Positions 8,574 through 18,250 of a stretch of 64,000 bases of DNA are shown here, piece after piece. Made by a program: the position numbers and the translations under genes. Where the stretch lies: NCBI GenBank assembly GCA_964449775.1, contig CAYVBQ010000008.1, positions 1 through 64,000 of the forward strand. The letters are read 5' to 3'. Under the pieces are notes generated by a model. It searched no databases and had not been told where the DNA came from. It saw nothing but the letters and a program-made list of their open reading frames with translations. The DNA comes from Fen-1258 sp964449775 (GTDB lineage Bacteria > Bacteroidota > Ignavibacteria > Ignavibacteriales > Melioribacteraceae). Position 1 is the stretch's first letter. Each line of letters starts with the position of its first letter.

Positions 8574-9239
8574 TTAATCTAAAATGTAGAGATAATTTGG
8601 TAATTTTATTTTATACCCGGTGTTACCGCCAGTTAGATCGCTCCACTGATCGCCGATACATGCAATGATATCATAGCCATCCTTAACAAGCTCTTCCCTT
8701 TTGCGGGATTTAAATTCTGCAGCCGGTGTTTTGCTTTCATTTGTTCCCCGGACTATTAATGTATCAAACTTTACAAAACCTTTTTCAATTAGATTACTGC
8801 GTGTAGATTCCAGAACAAAATTTGCTCGTCCTGTAAGAAAAATTATATGAATGTTTTTTGAAATGAGATAATCATAAAAACGTTTTGTTTGTGGTAATGC
8901 TTCTGCAATTCCTTTTAACTGCCACTCATCCCAGAGTTTAGGTATAAATCCAAAACCGGTTTCTTTTGTAATCTTATAATTAGAAAGAGCGGTTTCATCT
9001 ACATCAAAAACAACGACAGAGCTATTGTTAAGTTCCATTTTATCGATAGTGCGAATAGCATCATCGATAATTTTCTCGCTCTCCTTATCAAAGTCACCGG
9101 ATTCATAATAGTGCCGAACTAGTTTTTTTGCTGTGTCGAGATTCATTATTTGAAGAGTAGGATCGGTTGAACTGCAATTTGCGAGTAGAAAGGAAAATAG
9201 AATAACGGAAAATATTTTTATTGATCTCATGTTGCTCAT
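8574..9239 (-). CDS. Acid phosphatase lipoprotein, HAD class IIIB (P4-like)
   Basis: Secreted HAD-superfamily phosphatase, 221 aa, probably releasing phosphate from nucleotides or similar esters outside the inner membrane. A hydrophobic leader ends in the lipobox-like LLANC, which predicts a lipoprotein. HAD motif I is VVFDVDETALSNY, motif II is the Thr in IIFLTGRAN, and the late acidic pair is GDQWSD. This matches lipoprotein e(P4)/class B-C acid phosphatases. It precedes the TIP30-like gene on the minus strand. Confidence 0.88.
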   Translation of the reverse strand: MSNMRSIKIFSVILFSFLLANCSSTDPTLQIMNLDTAKKLVRHYYESGDFDKESEKIIDDAIRTIDKMELNNSSVVVFDVDETALSNYKITKETGFGFIPKLWDEWQLKGIAEALPQTKRFYDYLISKNIHIIFLTGRANFVLESTRSNLIEKGFVKFDTLIVRGTNESKTPAAEFKSRKREELVKDGYDIIACIGDQWSDLTGGNTGYKIKLPNYLYILD

Positions 9240-9285
9240 AGATTTTATGTGACTTGCTAGACGCCCATACTTAAAGTTGCTTCCT

Positions 9286-10650
9286 CTATAATATATATTT
9301 ACTCAGATCTCTGTTCTTAACAATTTTATCCAGTTTTTCATTTACCATACTGCCGGTAATTTCAATTTTTCCTTCCGGCATCTTATCAGGCACTTCAAAG
9401 AGAATATCTTCAAGAAGGGTTGTAAGAATTGTGTGTAGTCTTCGGGCGCCAATGTTTTCCACCTGATCGTTTACCACAGCGGCAGTGCGTGCCACTTCCT
9501 TAATAGCATCTTCCTTGAATGAAATATCAACACCTTCTGTTTGAAGCAGCGCAGAATATTGTTTGAGCAATGCATTCTTTGGGAGTGTAAGAATTTTTAC
9601 AAAGTCATCTTCGCTCAAACTTTTCAATTCAACCCGGATAGGGAAACGTCCTTGAAGTTCAGGAATAAGATCGCTCGGTTTTGAAACATGGAACGCACCC
9701 GAAGCAATAAATAAAATATGATCTGTTTTTACCGGACCATATTTTGTGTTAACGGTTGATCCTTCAACGATAGGAAGAAGGTCACGTTGAACACCTTCTC
9801 GTGAGACATCCGGTCCTTGCTGACTTTTTGCCCCGGCAATTTTATCAATCTCATCAATAAAGACAATTCCGGATTCCTGAGCTCGTTGAATCGCTTCGCG
9901 TTGAACAACTTCCATATCGATCAATTTTTCAGCTTCTTCCTGCGCAATTAACTTTCTTGCCTCACGGATTGGAGTTTTGCGTTTCTTCTTTTTCTTCGGA
10001 ACCATGCTGCTCATCATCTCTTGCAAATTCATCGTCATGTCGTCCATTCCCATTGGTCCGAGCACTTGCATTCCAAAAGCGGGTGCCGTTGTGTCAAATT
10101 CAATTAGTTTATCATCCATTTCACCGTTGCGAAGTTTCTCTCGCATCCATTCGCGTGTTTTTTCATTTCGCAATTCTTCGCTTTCGCCGTTTTCATCTTC
10201 AACCGAATTTGCTTTCTTTACCGGCGGAATTAATTGATCTAATACTCTTTCCTCTGCCATCCGTTCCGCTTTCTCTTGTACTTCAAAAGACTTTTCGGAA
10301 CGAACCATGCTAACCGATAGCTCCGCTAAGTCACGAATCATAGATTCAACATCTCGACCGACGTAACCAACTTCCGTGTATTTAGAAGCTTCAACTTTAA
10401 TGAACGGCGCACCGGAAAGTTTTGCAAGACGGCGCGCAATTTCTGTTTTGCCTACACCCGTTGGTCCGATAAGAATAATATTGTTCGGCATAATCTCTTC
10501 GCGCATACTCTCATCAACTTGCCGGCGTCTCCATCTATTCCGCAATGCAATTGCAACAGCGCGTTTTGCATCGTCTTGTCCGATGATATATTTGTCTAAC
10601 TCTTTCACAATTTGTGTAGGTGTAAGATCTTTTGTGACGATGTTCTTCAT
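9286..10650 (-). CDS. hslU: ATP-dependent protease ATPase subunit HslU
   Basis: AAA+ unfoldase that feeds substrates to the HslV peptidase. The Walker A motif is GPTGVGKT (about 62-69) and the Walker B is FIDEIDKIA. The I-domain insertion between them carries a Lys-rich run (KKKKKR). The C-terminus ends DLSKYIL, typical of HslU tails that dock into HslV. I place the start at the ATG at 10650, which has AGGAAA upstream. An ATG at 10665 overlaps the hslV stop (ATGA) and would add five residues. Either way hslV and hslU are translationally close or coupled. Confidence 0.97.
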   Translation of the reverse strand: MKNIVTKDLTPTQIVKELDKYIIGQDDAKRAVAIALRNRWRRRQVDESMREEIMPNNIILIGPTGVGKTEIARRLAKLSGAPFIKVEASKYTEVGYVGRDVESMIRDLAELSVSMVRSEKSFEVQEKAERMAEERVLDQLIPPVKKANSVEDENGESEELRNEKTREWMREKLRNGEMDDKLIEFDTTAPAFGMQVLGPMGMDDMTMNLQEMMSSMVPKKKKKRKTPIREARKLIAQEEAEKLIDMEVVQREAIQRAQESGIVFIDEIDKIAGAKSQQGPDVSREGVQRDLLPIVEGSTVNTKYGPVKTDHILFIASGAFHVSKPSDLIPELQGRFPIRVELKSLSEDDFVKILTLPKNALLKQYSALLQTEGVDISFKEDAIKEVARTAAVVNDQVENIGARRLHTILTTLLEDILFEVPDKMPEGKIEITGSMVNEKLDKIVKNRDLSKYIL

Positions 10651-10661
10651 TACTTGTTTCC

Positions 10662-11198
10662 TCATTTGGTAATAACTTCAACTGTAATTTTTTCGTTTGT
10701 GTATATGCAGATATCCGCAGCTACCTTTAGGGATTCTTCTACAATCTCTTTGGCGGAAAGGTTACCATATTTTATTAACATCTTTGCCGCAGCAAGAGCA
10801 TACATTCCGCCGCTTCCGATTGCAACTATATTATCTTCCGGCTCAATTACATCTCCTGTGCCGGAAACAATAAATGCTTTTTCTTCCGAAACGATAGCAA
10901 GCATCGCTTCAAGTTTTCGCAAATATTTATCAGTACGCCAATCTTTTGCAAGTTCAACAACTGCGCGTGATACATTGCCTCTGTATTGCTCAAGTTTTTC
11001 TTCGAAGCGGGCAAGGAGGGTGAAAGCATCAGCCGTTGAACCGGCGAATCCGCAGATAACTTTTCCATCGAGAAGTTTGCGGATCTTCATTGAGTTGTGT
11101 TTCATTACCGTGTTGCCAAGCGTTACTTGTCCATCGCCGCCAAGAGCAGCTTGACCGTCTTTGATAATTCCAATTATTGTTGTTGATCGTATTTTCAT
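10662..11198 (-). CDS. hslV: ATP-dependent protease peptidase subunit HslV
   Basis: Proteasome beta-like Ntn hydrolase; dodecameric peptidase partner of HslU. After a five-residue leader (MKIRS) comes TTIIGI, so the catalytic N-terminal Thr is Thr6 of the precursor. GDGQVTLG and GFAGSTADAFTL are the usual family signatures. Length (178 aa) is normal. First gene of an hslV-hslU operon. Many homologues have only Met before the Thr, so a short propeptide must be cut off here. Confidence 0.97.
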   Translation of the reverse strand: MKIRSTTIIGIIKDGQAALGGDGQVTLGNTVMKHNSMKIRKLLDGKVICGFAGSTADAFTLLARFEEKLEQYRGNVSRAVVELAKDWRTDKYLRKLEAMLAIVSEEKAFIVSGTGDVIEPEDNIVAIGSGGMYALAAAKMLIKYGNLSAKEIVEESLKVAADICIYTNEKITVEVITK

Positions 11199-11247
11199 TT
11201 TTAATTCCTTTTGATTGTTCTATAACCATCCACAGACAGGAGCATGT

Positions 11248-11865
11248 CTATTTAATTTTTACAGGAAATATTCTCGATACCCTCTTCTGATATTCTATGT
11301 ATTCATCACCAAATATTTCAATAAGTTTTCGCTCTTCATAAATTGAGCCGGTATAAAAATAAACAATTACGCAAATGTACATTGTTAAATAGAACAAAGT
11401 CATCGTAGGTCGAAACCCCAAAAACAAAATCGAAAATAGATAGATCGGGTGACGCACAAACTTAAATGCGCCCTCAATTTTCAAAGTCTGTTTTTCATCC
11501 AAGTCATCAACATTATATTCGCCGTTGATGTAACGTTTTATCTGAGCAATTCCAATGAACTCTTTCAAATCAATTCCGCGCGAAGCCCAAAACAATCCAA
11601 TAAGTGAAAGAACTTGCAGTGCAAATGTAATGATATCGAATGGAAAGCGTAAATCGTAAACCATTATATCGGGTTTTGGCGAGACAGCATAAAATGCCGC
11701 GAAGAAGATAATGGAAGAGGCATTGTAGAACAAACGATAGAACGCAATCTTATTGCCTAACTTTTCTGCCAGAGCCCGCTTTATTTTTATTGAGGCTAAC
11801 CATGTGTGAGAGTAAGCGAAAAGTGCAAATAGCAGGATAATTAGAATTACATCAACAATTATCAT
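11248..11865 (-). CDS. Isoprenylcysteine methyltransferase-like membrane protein
   Basis: 205-aa polytopic membrane protein with about five hydrophobic segments. The C-terminal half carries the ICMT/PEMT signature: FKFVRHPIYL (SAM-binding HP dipeptide), followed after a membrane hairpin by EERKLIEIFGDEYIEYQKRV. A SAM-dependent methyl transfer to a lipid or membrane-linked thiol is likely; the substrate is unknown. The start overlaps the rpoN stop by four bases (ATGA) with AAAGGA upstream, so it is probably coupled to rpoN. Confidence 0.83.
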   Translation of the reverse strand: MIIVDVILIILLFALFAYSHTWLASIKIKRALAEKLGNKIAFYRLFYNASSIIFFAAFYAVSPKPDIMVYDLRFPFDIITFALQVLSLIGLFWASRGIDLKEFIGIAQIKRYINGEYNVDDLDEKQTLKIEGAFKFVRHPIYLFSILFLGFRPTMTLFYLTMYICVIVYFYTGSIYEERKLIEIFGDEYIEYQKRVSRIFPVKIK

Positions 11866-13331
11866 AGTTCCTTTCGCAAACGTGCGACAGGTATTTTAAG
11901 AGCTTCGCGATACTTGGCAATGGTTCGGCGCGCCACGTGTATTCCTCTTTCTTGTAGTATGATCGCGATCTTATCGTCGCTATAAGGATTATCCTTTGGC
12001 TCGTTATCGCAAATTTCTTTTATAAGTTCTTTGATATGTTTATTCGAAATTTCATCTCCGGAATCGGTAGAGAGCCCTTCGCTGAAAAAATATTTCAATT
12101 CATGAATGCCTTGAGGACTTTGCACAAATTTTCCATTGACAACCCGGCTGATAGTCGAAATATCCATACCGATCTCTTCTGCAATATATTTGTAGATCAT
12201 CGGTTTTAGAAAACGCGGACCGCTTTCAAAAAATTCGTATTGCCTTTCAAGAATAGCGCGCATGATTTTCATAAGAGTGTTGCGCCTCTGATGTAAGGAA
12301 GCGATAAACCATTTTGCAGATTCAAACTTCTCTCGCAAAAATTTATATGTTTCTTTTTCGCGGGGAGAAATTTTTCTTTTATGCTTTTTAGTATCAATCA
12401 TCTCAAGATATGTTCGGCTGATAGTAACCGACGGAACACTTCTATCATTTAAGGTAACAATATAGTTGTCTTCAACTTTTTCTATCAGGAAGTCCGGAGT
12501 GATTTGGTTCATCTCTTCGGAATCAATATTTCCTTCGCCGGGTTTAGGATTTAGCTTCTGAATTACATCAATTGTAGTGCGTAAGGTTTCCTTCGATAGA
12601 TTCATTTCTTTCTGAATCGTATCAAAACGTCTGTTGGCAAAATCTTCAAAATGTTCAGCAAGAATTTTTTCGGCGAGATAGGAATAATACGGATCGTATG
12701 ATGAATTCTTAATTTGGACGAGAAGGCATTCTTGTAAACTTCGAGTGGCAATACCAACCGGCTCTAATGTTTGTATCTGTTTTAAAATCTTTTCGGCTTG
12801 TTCTAAAGTAACATCGATGTTTTCAAACATCTTTAATTCGCCAACAATCTTTTCCAGATCTGCTTTGAAGTAGCCGTCTTTGTCCAAGCCCCCAATAATA
12901 TTTTCGCCAAGAATGGTTTCTTCTTCGGTAAAATCGAGCATATGAAGCTGGTCAATCAAGTTTTCGCGCATTGATTTTCTTTGCGGTGCGATCGGTTGGA
13001 TTTTTTCTTCATCGCGGCTTCTATTCAAACGGTCGAATTCATGTTCGGATTCGGTCTCGTTCATATAATCTTCTATCTCAAACTCATCCTCTTTGCTGTC
13101 GTATTTTTCTTCTTCTTCATCGGAGCTTGTTGTGTCGTCGCCGTCTTCATCTTTTTCTTGTTCGAGATCGTATTCCTCATCAAGAGTTTCCTCGAGAATA
13201 GGATTCAATTCCAATTCGGTTTTAATACGCTGTTCCAGAGCGAGCGTATTTAACTGAAGCAGTTTCTGATATTGAATCTGCTGAGGGGAAAGCTTCTGCT
13301 GAAGCGATAATTTATGTTGAAGCGATAGCAT
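11862..13331 (-). CDS. rpoN: RNA polymerase sigma-54 factor
   Basis: Directs RNA polymerase to -24/-12 promoters and needs an AAA+ activator. The Gln/Leu-rich region I (LSLQHKLSLQQKLSPQQIQY) is followed by a strongly acidic region II (about 60-130), the core-binding and helix-turn-helix regions, and the RpoN box ARRTIAKYRE at 467-476. The 489-aa length is normal. This sigma factor is the natural partner of the NtrC-type regulator at 52467 and of the three -24/-12 elements at 45178, 51981 and 58412. Followed by the ICMT-like gene with a 4-base overlap. Confidence 0.97.
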   Translation of the reverse strand: MLSLQHKLSLQQKLSPQQIQYQKLLQLNTLALEQRIKTELELNPILEETLDEEYDLEQEKDEDGDDTTSSDEEEEKYDSKEDEFEIEDYMNETESEHEFDRLNRSRDEEKIQPIAPQRKSMRENLIDQLHMLDFTEEETILGENIIGGLDKDGYFKADLEKIVGELKMFENIDVTLEQAEKILKQIQTLEPVGIATRSLQECLLVQIKNSSYDPYYSYLAEKILAEHFEDFANRRFDTIQKEMNLSKETLRTTIDVIQKLNPKPGEGNIDSEEMNQITPDFLIEKVEDNYIVTLNDRSVPSVTISRTYLEMIDTKKHKRKISPREKETYKFLREKFESAKWFIASLHQRRNTLMKIMRAILERQYEFFESGPRFLKPMIYKYIAEEIGMDISTISRVVNGKFVQSPQGIHELKYFFSEGLSTDSGDEISNKHIKELIKEICDNEPKDNPYSDDKIAIILQERGIHVARRTIAKYREALKIPVARLRKEL

Positions 13332-13337
13332 AATTAA

Positions 13338-13901
13338 TTACTGACCGACCTTTTTTGCTTTACTAAACCACTCTGTACCGTATTCACGTTCGAGTGAATC
13401 GCGGCAGAAATCCAAAATTTTTATCTGTGTATTATTTCCCTTATCCAACGCCGGCTGACATTCTGAATATTTTTCGAACCGTAAAACATCTCCGCCAAAT
13501 TTCGAAATTCGAATAGGAAATAGATGACACGATATAGGTTTGATGAAATCAATTTTTCCATCACGAAATGCTCTCTCAATTCCGCATTTAGCAATATCAC
13601 CATCCCAAGTTACAAAAACGCAGGCTCTGTTGTTTAAACTCCTTGTCGTCAACTCGTTCTGCTTGTTAATCCAAAACCCATTCTTCTCAATAATATCGAA
13701 ATGCTCTTTAGGTAAATACTCCATTACAATCGGAAGAACTTTGTTTATCTCTTCTATCTCACTTTCTGTTATGGGCGCACCAAACTCGCTTTCCATAGTA
13801 CAGCACGCGCCTTTACATTTTGAAAGATCGCAAGTGAAATTTGTATCAACTATCTCTTTGTTAATAAATACTTCTTCTACTTCAATAAATTCCGGATTCA
13901 T
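13338..13901 (-). CDS. DUF3109 family protein
   Basis: About 187 aa from the ATG at 13901, which has AGAGAG just upstream; an in-frame start 90 bases earlier would add an odd hydrophobic extension. It has the family's Cys-rich signature, CDLSKCKGACC, then CGIERA, SCHLFP and C-Q further on. The pattern suggests metal or Fe-S binding akin to YkgJ-type zinc/iron-chelating domains. DUF3109 is typical of Bacteroidota and relatives; its role is unknown. It ends six bases upstream of rpoN, so it may share that operon. Confidence 0.85.
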   Translation of the reverse strand: MNPEFIEVEEVFINKEIVDTNFTCDLSKCKGACCTMESEFGAPITESEIEEINKVLPIVMEYLPKEHFDIIEKNGFWINKQNELTTRSLNNRACVFVTWDGDIAKCGIERAFRDGKIDFIKPISCHLFPIRISKFGGDVLRFEKYSECQPALDKGNNTQIKILDFCRDSLEREYGTEWFSKAKKVGQ

Positions 13902-14092
13902 TTTCTCTCTTTGCAGGTAAATACCCAAAGCATTAAGGGGCAAAAAAATTTTTGTGAAAAGATACAAATTTTGTCCTATCAAAAAAAACAAGCTTCTACT
14001 AATTGATAATTAAGAACCTGTCTGCCCCCAGGCAGATTGAAAGTGTAGAATTAAATTGTAAACAGTAAATTGCATTTAAAAAGGTGGTCGTT

Positions 14093-14857
14093 TTGAAATT
14101 CAACAATAGAGTTGTATTGGTAACAGGTGCATCTTCCGGAATCGGGAAAGCAATAGTTGTTCAACTGGCAAAAGAAAATTGCAAACTTGTTTTACTTGCT
14201 CGAAGGATTGAATTGCTCGAACAGTTAAGTAATGAATTGCATTTGACTAATGACCAATCGCTAATTATCAAATGTGATGTTAGTAAAAAAGAGGATGTTG
14301 CTTATGCGTATGGATTGATAAAAGAAAAATTCGGCGGTGTTGATATTGCAATACTAAATGCAGGCTATGGTCATGAAGTCACTGTTGAAAATTATAACTC
14401 TAGGTTTGCCGAAGATACATTTGGCTCTAACATTTTTGGCATTGTTTATTGGGTTGAACAGTTGCTTCCAAAATTTGTTGAGAAAAAGGAGGGTGTAATT
14501 GTCGGTGTATCAAGTCTTGCCGATAACCGCGGATTTTCCGGCAGCGGATTCTATTGTGCAAGTAAAGCAGCCGCATCAATTTTTCTTGAAGGGCTGCGCG
14601 TTGAATTAAAAAGCTACGGTATTAAAGTGATAACGGTTAAACCTGGATTTGTTAGAACGCCAATGACAGATAAAAACAGATTTAAGATGCCGTTGCTGAT
14701 GGAACCCGAACAAGCCGCACTCAATATTTTAGATGGAATAAAAAAAGAGAAAAGAATAATTCAATTTCCGTGGCAGATGGTTTTTTTAACATGGCTTGTT
14801 GGAATGCTGCCGGGAAGTTTTTATGAATGGCTTGCGGGGAGACAAAACAAAAAATGA
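14093..14857 (+). CDS. Short-chain dehydrogenase/reductase
   Basis: Classical SDR of about 254 aa. The NAD(P) motif is TGASSGIGKA, the NAG motif is LNAGYG, and the active site combines the Ser of VSSLAD with Y-C-A-S-K. AAGGTGG at 14081-14087 lies five bases before a TTG at 14093, which I prefer as start; a GTG at 14084 lies inside the Shine-Dalgarno. A hydrophobic C-terminal segment (MVFLTWLVGMLPG) suggests membrane association, as in some lipid-modifying SDRs. It overlaps the lipase gene by four bases (ATGA). Confidence 0.9.
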   Translation: MKFNNRVVLVTGASSGIGKAIVVQLAKENCKLVLLARRIELLEQLSNELHLTNDQSLIIKCDVSKKEDVAYAYGLIKEKFGGVDIAILNAGYGHEVTVENYNSRFAEDTFGSNIFGIVYWVEQLLPKFVEKKEGVIVGVSSLADNRGFSGSGFYCASKAAASIFLEGLRVELKSYGIKVITVKPGFVRTPMTDKNRFKMPLLMEPEQAALNILDGIKKEKRIIQFPWQMVFLTWLVGMLPGSFYEWLAGRQNKK

Positions 14858-16107
14858 AGATTAAGATGAACAACAATAAATATACTTATTCGAAACGGTT
14901 TTTCTATCTACTCCTTTTCACAAGTGCCGTTTTTTTCATTTCATGCAAAAGTGAAGATTCACCGGTTGAACCGGATTCACAGAACCGCGGTGATATTGTA
15001 AGGACAAGTTTTCTTGCAAGATACAGCACGCAAGTTGTCCAAAATTTGATAACATTCGCCGCCGCCGGTCAGCAGATAAATGTTACTCTTAAATATGATG
15101 TTGATGCTTACAAAATTGTTTACCGCACACTTGATCCTAAAGGAAATGTTACTGTTGCATCCGGCGCGCTTTTTATTCCTAAAGGAAAAGATAATCTTCC
15201 GTTGATTAGTTTGCAGCATGGAACAGAAACAAACAGAAATGTTGTAGCCTCTGTAAGCCCGCTTAGCTCAATTGATGGTCTCACCGGAGCGTCTCTCGGT
15301 TATTACGCCTTAGTTCCGGATTATCTTGGTTTGGGAGAATCAACAATTCTTCATCCATATCATCATGCAAAGTCATCGGCTGACTGCGTGATTGATTTAA
15401 TTCGAGCCGGTAGAGAGTTCGCTCGCAGATCTAATATCAAGTTAAACGGACAAGTTTTTCTTGCGGGTTATTCCGAAGGAGGATTTGTTACACTTGCTGC
15501 TCACAAAGAGATTGAAAAAAATTACAGCAGTGAAATAAAAATTGCAGCATCGGCGCCAATGGCGGGGGCATACGATCTCAACTTAACCGCAAAGACAATT
15601 CTGAAGAAGCAAACTTACAATCAACCGGCATACCTTTCCTTTTTTGTGGTTGCTTACAACGAAATTTACGGATGGAACAAATTGAGTGAAGTGTTCAATT
15701 CTCCTTATGCCGAAAAAATACTCTCTTTGTTCGATGGAACAAAATCAACTTCTGAAATTAACGCACAGTTAACAACTAATATCAGTCAACTCTTTAAACA
15801 GAATTTCTTGAATTCGTACCTTAACGGAAGCGAGGTTGATCTGACCACAGCTTTTACAAATAACAGCTTGTTGAATTGGACTCCCACAGCGCCTCTCCGG
15901 TTTTATCACGGCAGTGCCGATGAATATGTGCCTTATGAAAACTCCACTACAGCGCTCAATTATTTTAAATCGGTTGGCGCAACTGTTGAGTTAATCACTA
16001 TACCGGGGGGAACTCATACTTCATCCGCTTTGCCAAGCATTATAAGCGCAGTCGATTGGTTCGAAACAATTAGACTTAATAAACGAGTTTTGGCTTTATC
16101 CCGGTAA
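14854..16107 (+). CDS. Secreted lipase-like alpha/beta hydrolase (lipoprotein)
   Basis: About 417 aa. The leader (RFFYLLLFTSAVFFISC) ends in a lipobox-like ISC, so a lipoprotein is likely. The hydrolase nucleophile elbow is GYSEGG, with oxyanion region LQHGTET. The acid and base are probably the Asp in GSADEYVPY and the His in PGGTHTSS. The overall order matches the secretory lipase/LIP-like group acting on acylglycerols or esters. The start overlaps the SDR stop (ATGA), giving a two-gene unit whose lipid-like substrates may be shared. Confidence 0.85.
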   Translation: MKIKMNNNKYTYSKRFFYLLLFTSAVFFISCKSEDSPVEPDSQNRGDIVRTSFLARYSTQVVQNLITFAAAGQQINVTLKYDVDAYKIVYRTLDPKGNVTVASGALFIPKGKDNLPLISLQHGTETNRNVVASVSPLSSIDGLTGASLGYYALVPDYLGLGESTILHPYHHAKSSADCVIDLIRAGREFARRSNIKLNGQVFLAGYSEGGFVTLAAHKEIEKNYSSEIKIAASAPMAGAYDLNLTAKTILKKQTYNQPAYLSFFVVAYNEIYGWNKLSEVFNSPYAEKILSLFDGTKSTSEINAQLTTNISQLFKQNFLNSYLNGSEVDLTTAFTNNSLLNWTPTAPLRFYHGSADEYVPYENSTTALNYFKSVGATVELITIPGGTHTSSALPSIISAVDWFETIRLNKRVLALSR

Positions 16108-16212
16108 ATATTTAATGAAACGAAATCGAATATCCGTTTAATCAGCGGTCAATAAATAAACTAAAGCTGATGACATCGGTTATAGAAGTACTAAGGCAAG
16201 GCACTCACTCAC

Positions 16213-17178
16213 TCATATTTCGTTAACTAAGAGCGCTCTAAACTTTTCCGGCTCTTCCAAATGAGGCATATGAGCTGAGTTGTCGAAAGAAATAAAATAT
16301 TTTCCTTTGGGCGCATTAAGAAAATCAAAATATTTTTTTGCAAGTGCCGGTGGTGCTGCGGCATCATTCATTCCTTGAACGAAATAGATTTTTGTATCAA
16401 GAGATTTTACAGATTCAAAAAGATCTAATGATACAATGTTTGGAAGAAGATGTTTTTGCGAAAAATTGATCCCGCGCAGTGTTTTAAAAATATCTTTTGC
16501 AGAATAAAAAGAAGAAAAAAACAAGTTCCTCATTGTTTTCAGAAGTAATGAAAAGAAAGTTTCATTAAGATTAACGCCTCCAAAATTTGTAATCCACTTT
16601 ACCCTTACTTGGAAATTTTTGATTAACATATGCGGCGGCGGACCAATTTTTTTTAGTTGTGCCAGAGCTTTTTTTTGTTTTCTTATTTCAGCTTCTGAAA
16701 CAGCAAATTGATAAGCGTATTCTTCTGCTTCTTTCATCACAACATCAATTCCGACTCCGACAACCAAAAAATAATTTTCAGGATACTTTGAAGCTGTTAT
16801 CAATGCAACGGAACCGCCGAGTGAAAATCCGGTTATATAAATTTTCTTTTTGTTTAGTTTTACTTTAAGAAATTCTGTTACTTCATTTGTATCTACAACC
16901 ATTTGCTGTAAATTCATTGAGGCAGCCGGAATTCTATTATTGTAAGATTTTCCGCAACCTCTTTGATCCCAATAAACTACTGTAAAATGCTCTTCCAATT
17001 TTAATGTTTTTTCGAAAGAGTCGGATTCGGAAATCATTGGAAAACCAGGTCCGGCTTGTAGGAGAAGTAGAGCCGGATTTGAAGAGTTTCTGCCCCTTAT
17101 CAAAATCCATTGCTTAATTCCTCCAATCACCGGATTTTCTAAAATATCTATTTCTCTGTTTATATTTTTCATACTCAT
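16213..17178 (-). CDS. Alpha/beta hydrolase, proline iminopeptidase-like
   Basis: 321-aa hydrolase. Signatures are LLQAGPGFPM (HGGPG-like oxyanion loop with the His replaced by Gln), YWDQRGCGKS and the nucleophile elbow GFSLGGS. The Asp (QGMNDAAAPP) and His (DNSAHMPHLEEP) complete the triad. It is similar to S33 peptidase-like hydrolases; the substrate is unknown. Its ATG directly abuts the stop of the oxidoreductase gene upstream, so the two are coupled. The AraC gene further upstream likely regulates both. Confidence 0.85.
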   Translation of the reverse strand: MSMKNINREIDILENPVIGGIKQWILIRGRNSSNPALLLLQAGPGFPMISESDSFEKTLKLEEHFTVVYWDQRGCGKSYNNRIPAASMNLQQMVVDTNEVTEFLKVKLNKKKIYITGFSLGGSVALITASKYPENYFLVVGVGIDVVMKEAEEYAYQFAVSEAEIRKQKKALAQLKKIGPPPHMLIKNFQVRVKWITNFGGVNLNETFFSLLLKTMRNLFFSSFYSAKDIFKTLRGINFSQKHLLPNIVSLDLFESVKSLDTKIYFVQGMNDAAAPPALAKKYFDFLNAPKGKYFISFDNSAHMPHLEEPEKFRALLVNEI

Positions 17179-18201
17179 CTAATCTTTTAATAAGCTTAGT
17201 ACTATTTTACCTTGTATAGAAGAATTGTTTAATAAGTCATGAGCTTCATTTACTTTATCTAATGGGAGTACTCTGTAAATAATTGGTTTTATTTTTTTCC
17301 CCTTCAGCAATTCGAAAAGAGTTTCTAAATCCATCTTGAACCAATCCGGATGAAGTCTTTTATAGTTGGTAATTTGATACAAAAGAACACGTTTATTATC
17401 AGGAATTAAATTTCTTAGAAAAATGGAAAATCTGAGATAGACAGAAATTGACTTTAAAATATTTCTTCGCCCGTCTTTAAGCATGGATGATATTCCATAA
17501 ATAATCAATCGTCCGTTTTTCTTCAAAATTTTATATGATCTATTTCCAAGTTCTCCGGTTCCGTCAAAAACAATATCAACACCTTCGTTAGTTAGTGTCT
17601 TAATTTTCTTTTTAAAATTTTCAGATTTATAATCAATCGGTATAGCACCAAGATTTTCAACTAGCTGATGTTTCGAGGCGGACGCCGTTCCATAGACGGT
17701 TAAGCTTTTTAATTTTGCCAATTGTAACAAAGCAGTTCCAACCCCGCCGGCAGCGCCGTGTACGAGAATTTTTTCCCCTTCTTTTGCATTTGCGGTTCTG
17801 AATAACATCTGATAGGCGGTTATATAATTTAATACCAGACTCACAGCTTCTACCGGATCAATCTCATTGGGTATCTTAACTAAATCGTATTCCGGCAAGA
17901 AGATATATTCTGAATATCCGCCATAAACGGTGAGAGCTGCAACATAATCTCCTTTGCTGAACCCGGTAACACTCTCTCCAAGTTTATCAACAAGTCCAAC
18001 TATATCGTATCCGGGGGTGAAAGGAAATTTAGGCATACCCATATAAACGCCTTCTCTCATTAAAACATCTGCAAACGATACTCCGGCGGCCATCACCTTA
18101 ATTCTAATTTCATTCTTTACAGGTTCCCTTAATGTATCGCTAACTACATGCAAAGCTTCGGGTCCGCCGCGCTGTAAGATTAAAACACGTTTGTACTGCA
18201 T
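17179..18201 (-). CDS. Quinone oxidoreductase-like zinc-independent MDR protein
   Basis: 340-aa medium-chain dehydrogenase/reductase. The nucleotide-binding motif is VHGAAGGVGTALLQLA (about 145-160); the PGYDIVG segment near residue 65 is typical of the quinone oxidoreductase/VAT1 group. The paired Cys/His ligands of structural zinc are absent, so it should be a zinc-free NADPH-dependent reductase of quinones or enones. First of a two-gene unit with the hydrolase; the AraC-family gene lies 49 bases upstream in the same direction. Confidence 0.88.
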   Translation of the reverse strand: MQYKRVLILQRGGPEALHVVSDTLREPVKNEIRIKVMAAGVSFADVLMREGVYMGMPKFPFTPGYDIVGLVDKLGESVTGFSKGDYVAALTVYGGYSEYIFLPEYDLVKIPNEIDPVEAVSLVLNYITAYQMLFRTANAKEGEKILVHGAAGGVGTALLQLAKLKSLTVYGTASASKHQLVENLGAIPIDYKSENFKKKIKTLTNEGVDIVFDGTGELGNRSYKILKKNGRLIIYGISSMLKDGRRNILKSISVYLRFSIFLRNLIPDNKRVLLYQITNYKRLHPDWFKMDLETLFELLKGKKIKPIIYRVLPLDKVNEAHDLLNNSSIQGKIVLSLLKD

Positions 18202-18250
18202 ACTAATCCTTCTGGTTGAAATTACTTTTATAAACTGCCAGGCAATAATA

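Noticed and set aside
14017..14038. CTGTCTGCCCCCAGGCAGATT hairpin as a terminator for the SDR region
   Set aside because: No T run follows on either strand, and it lies upstream of the SDR gene rather than behind a gene.
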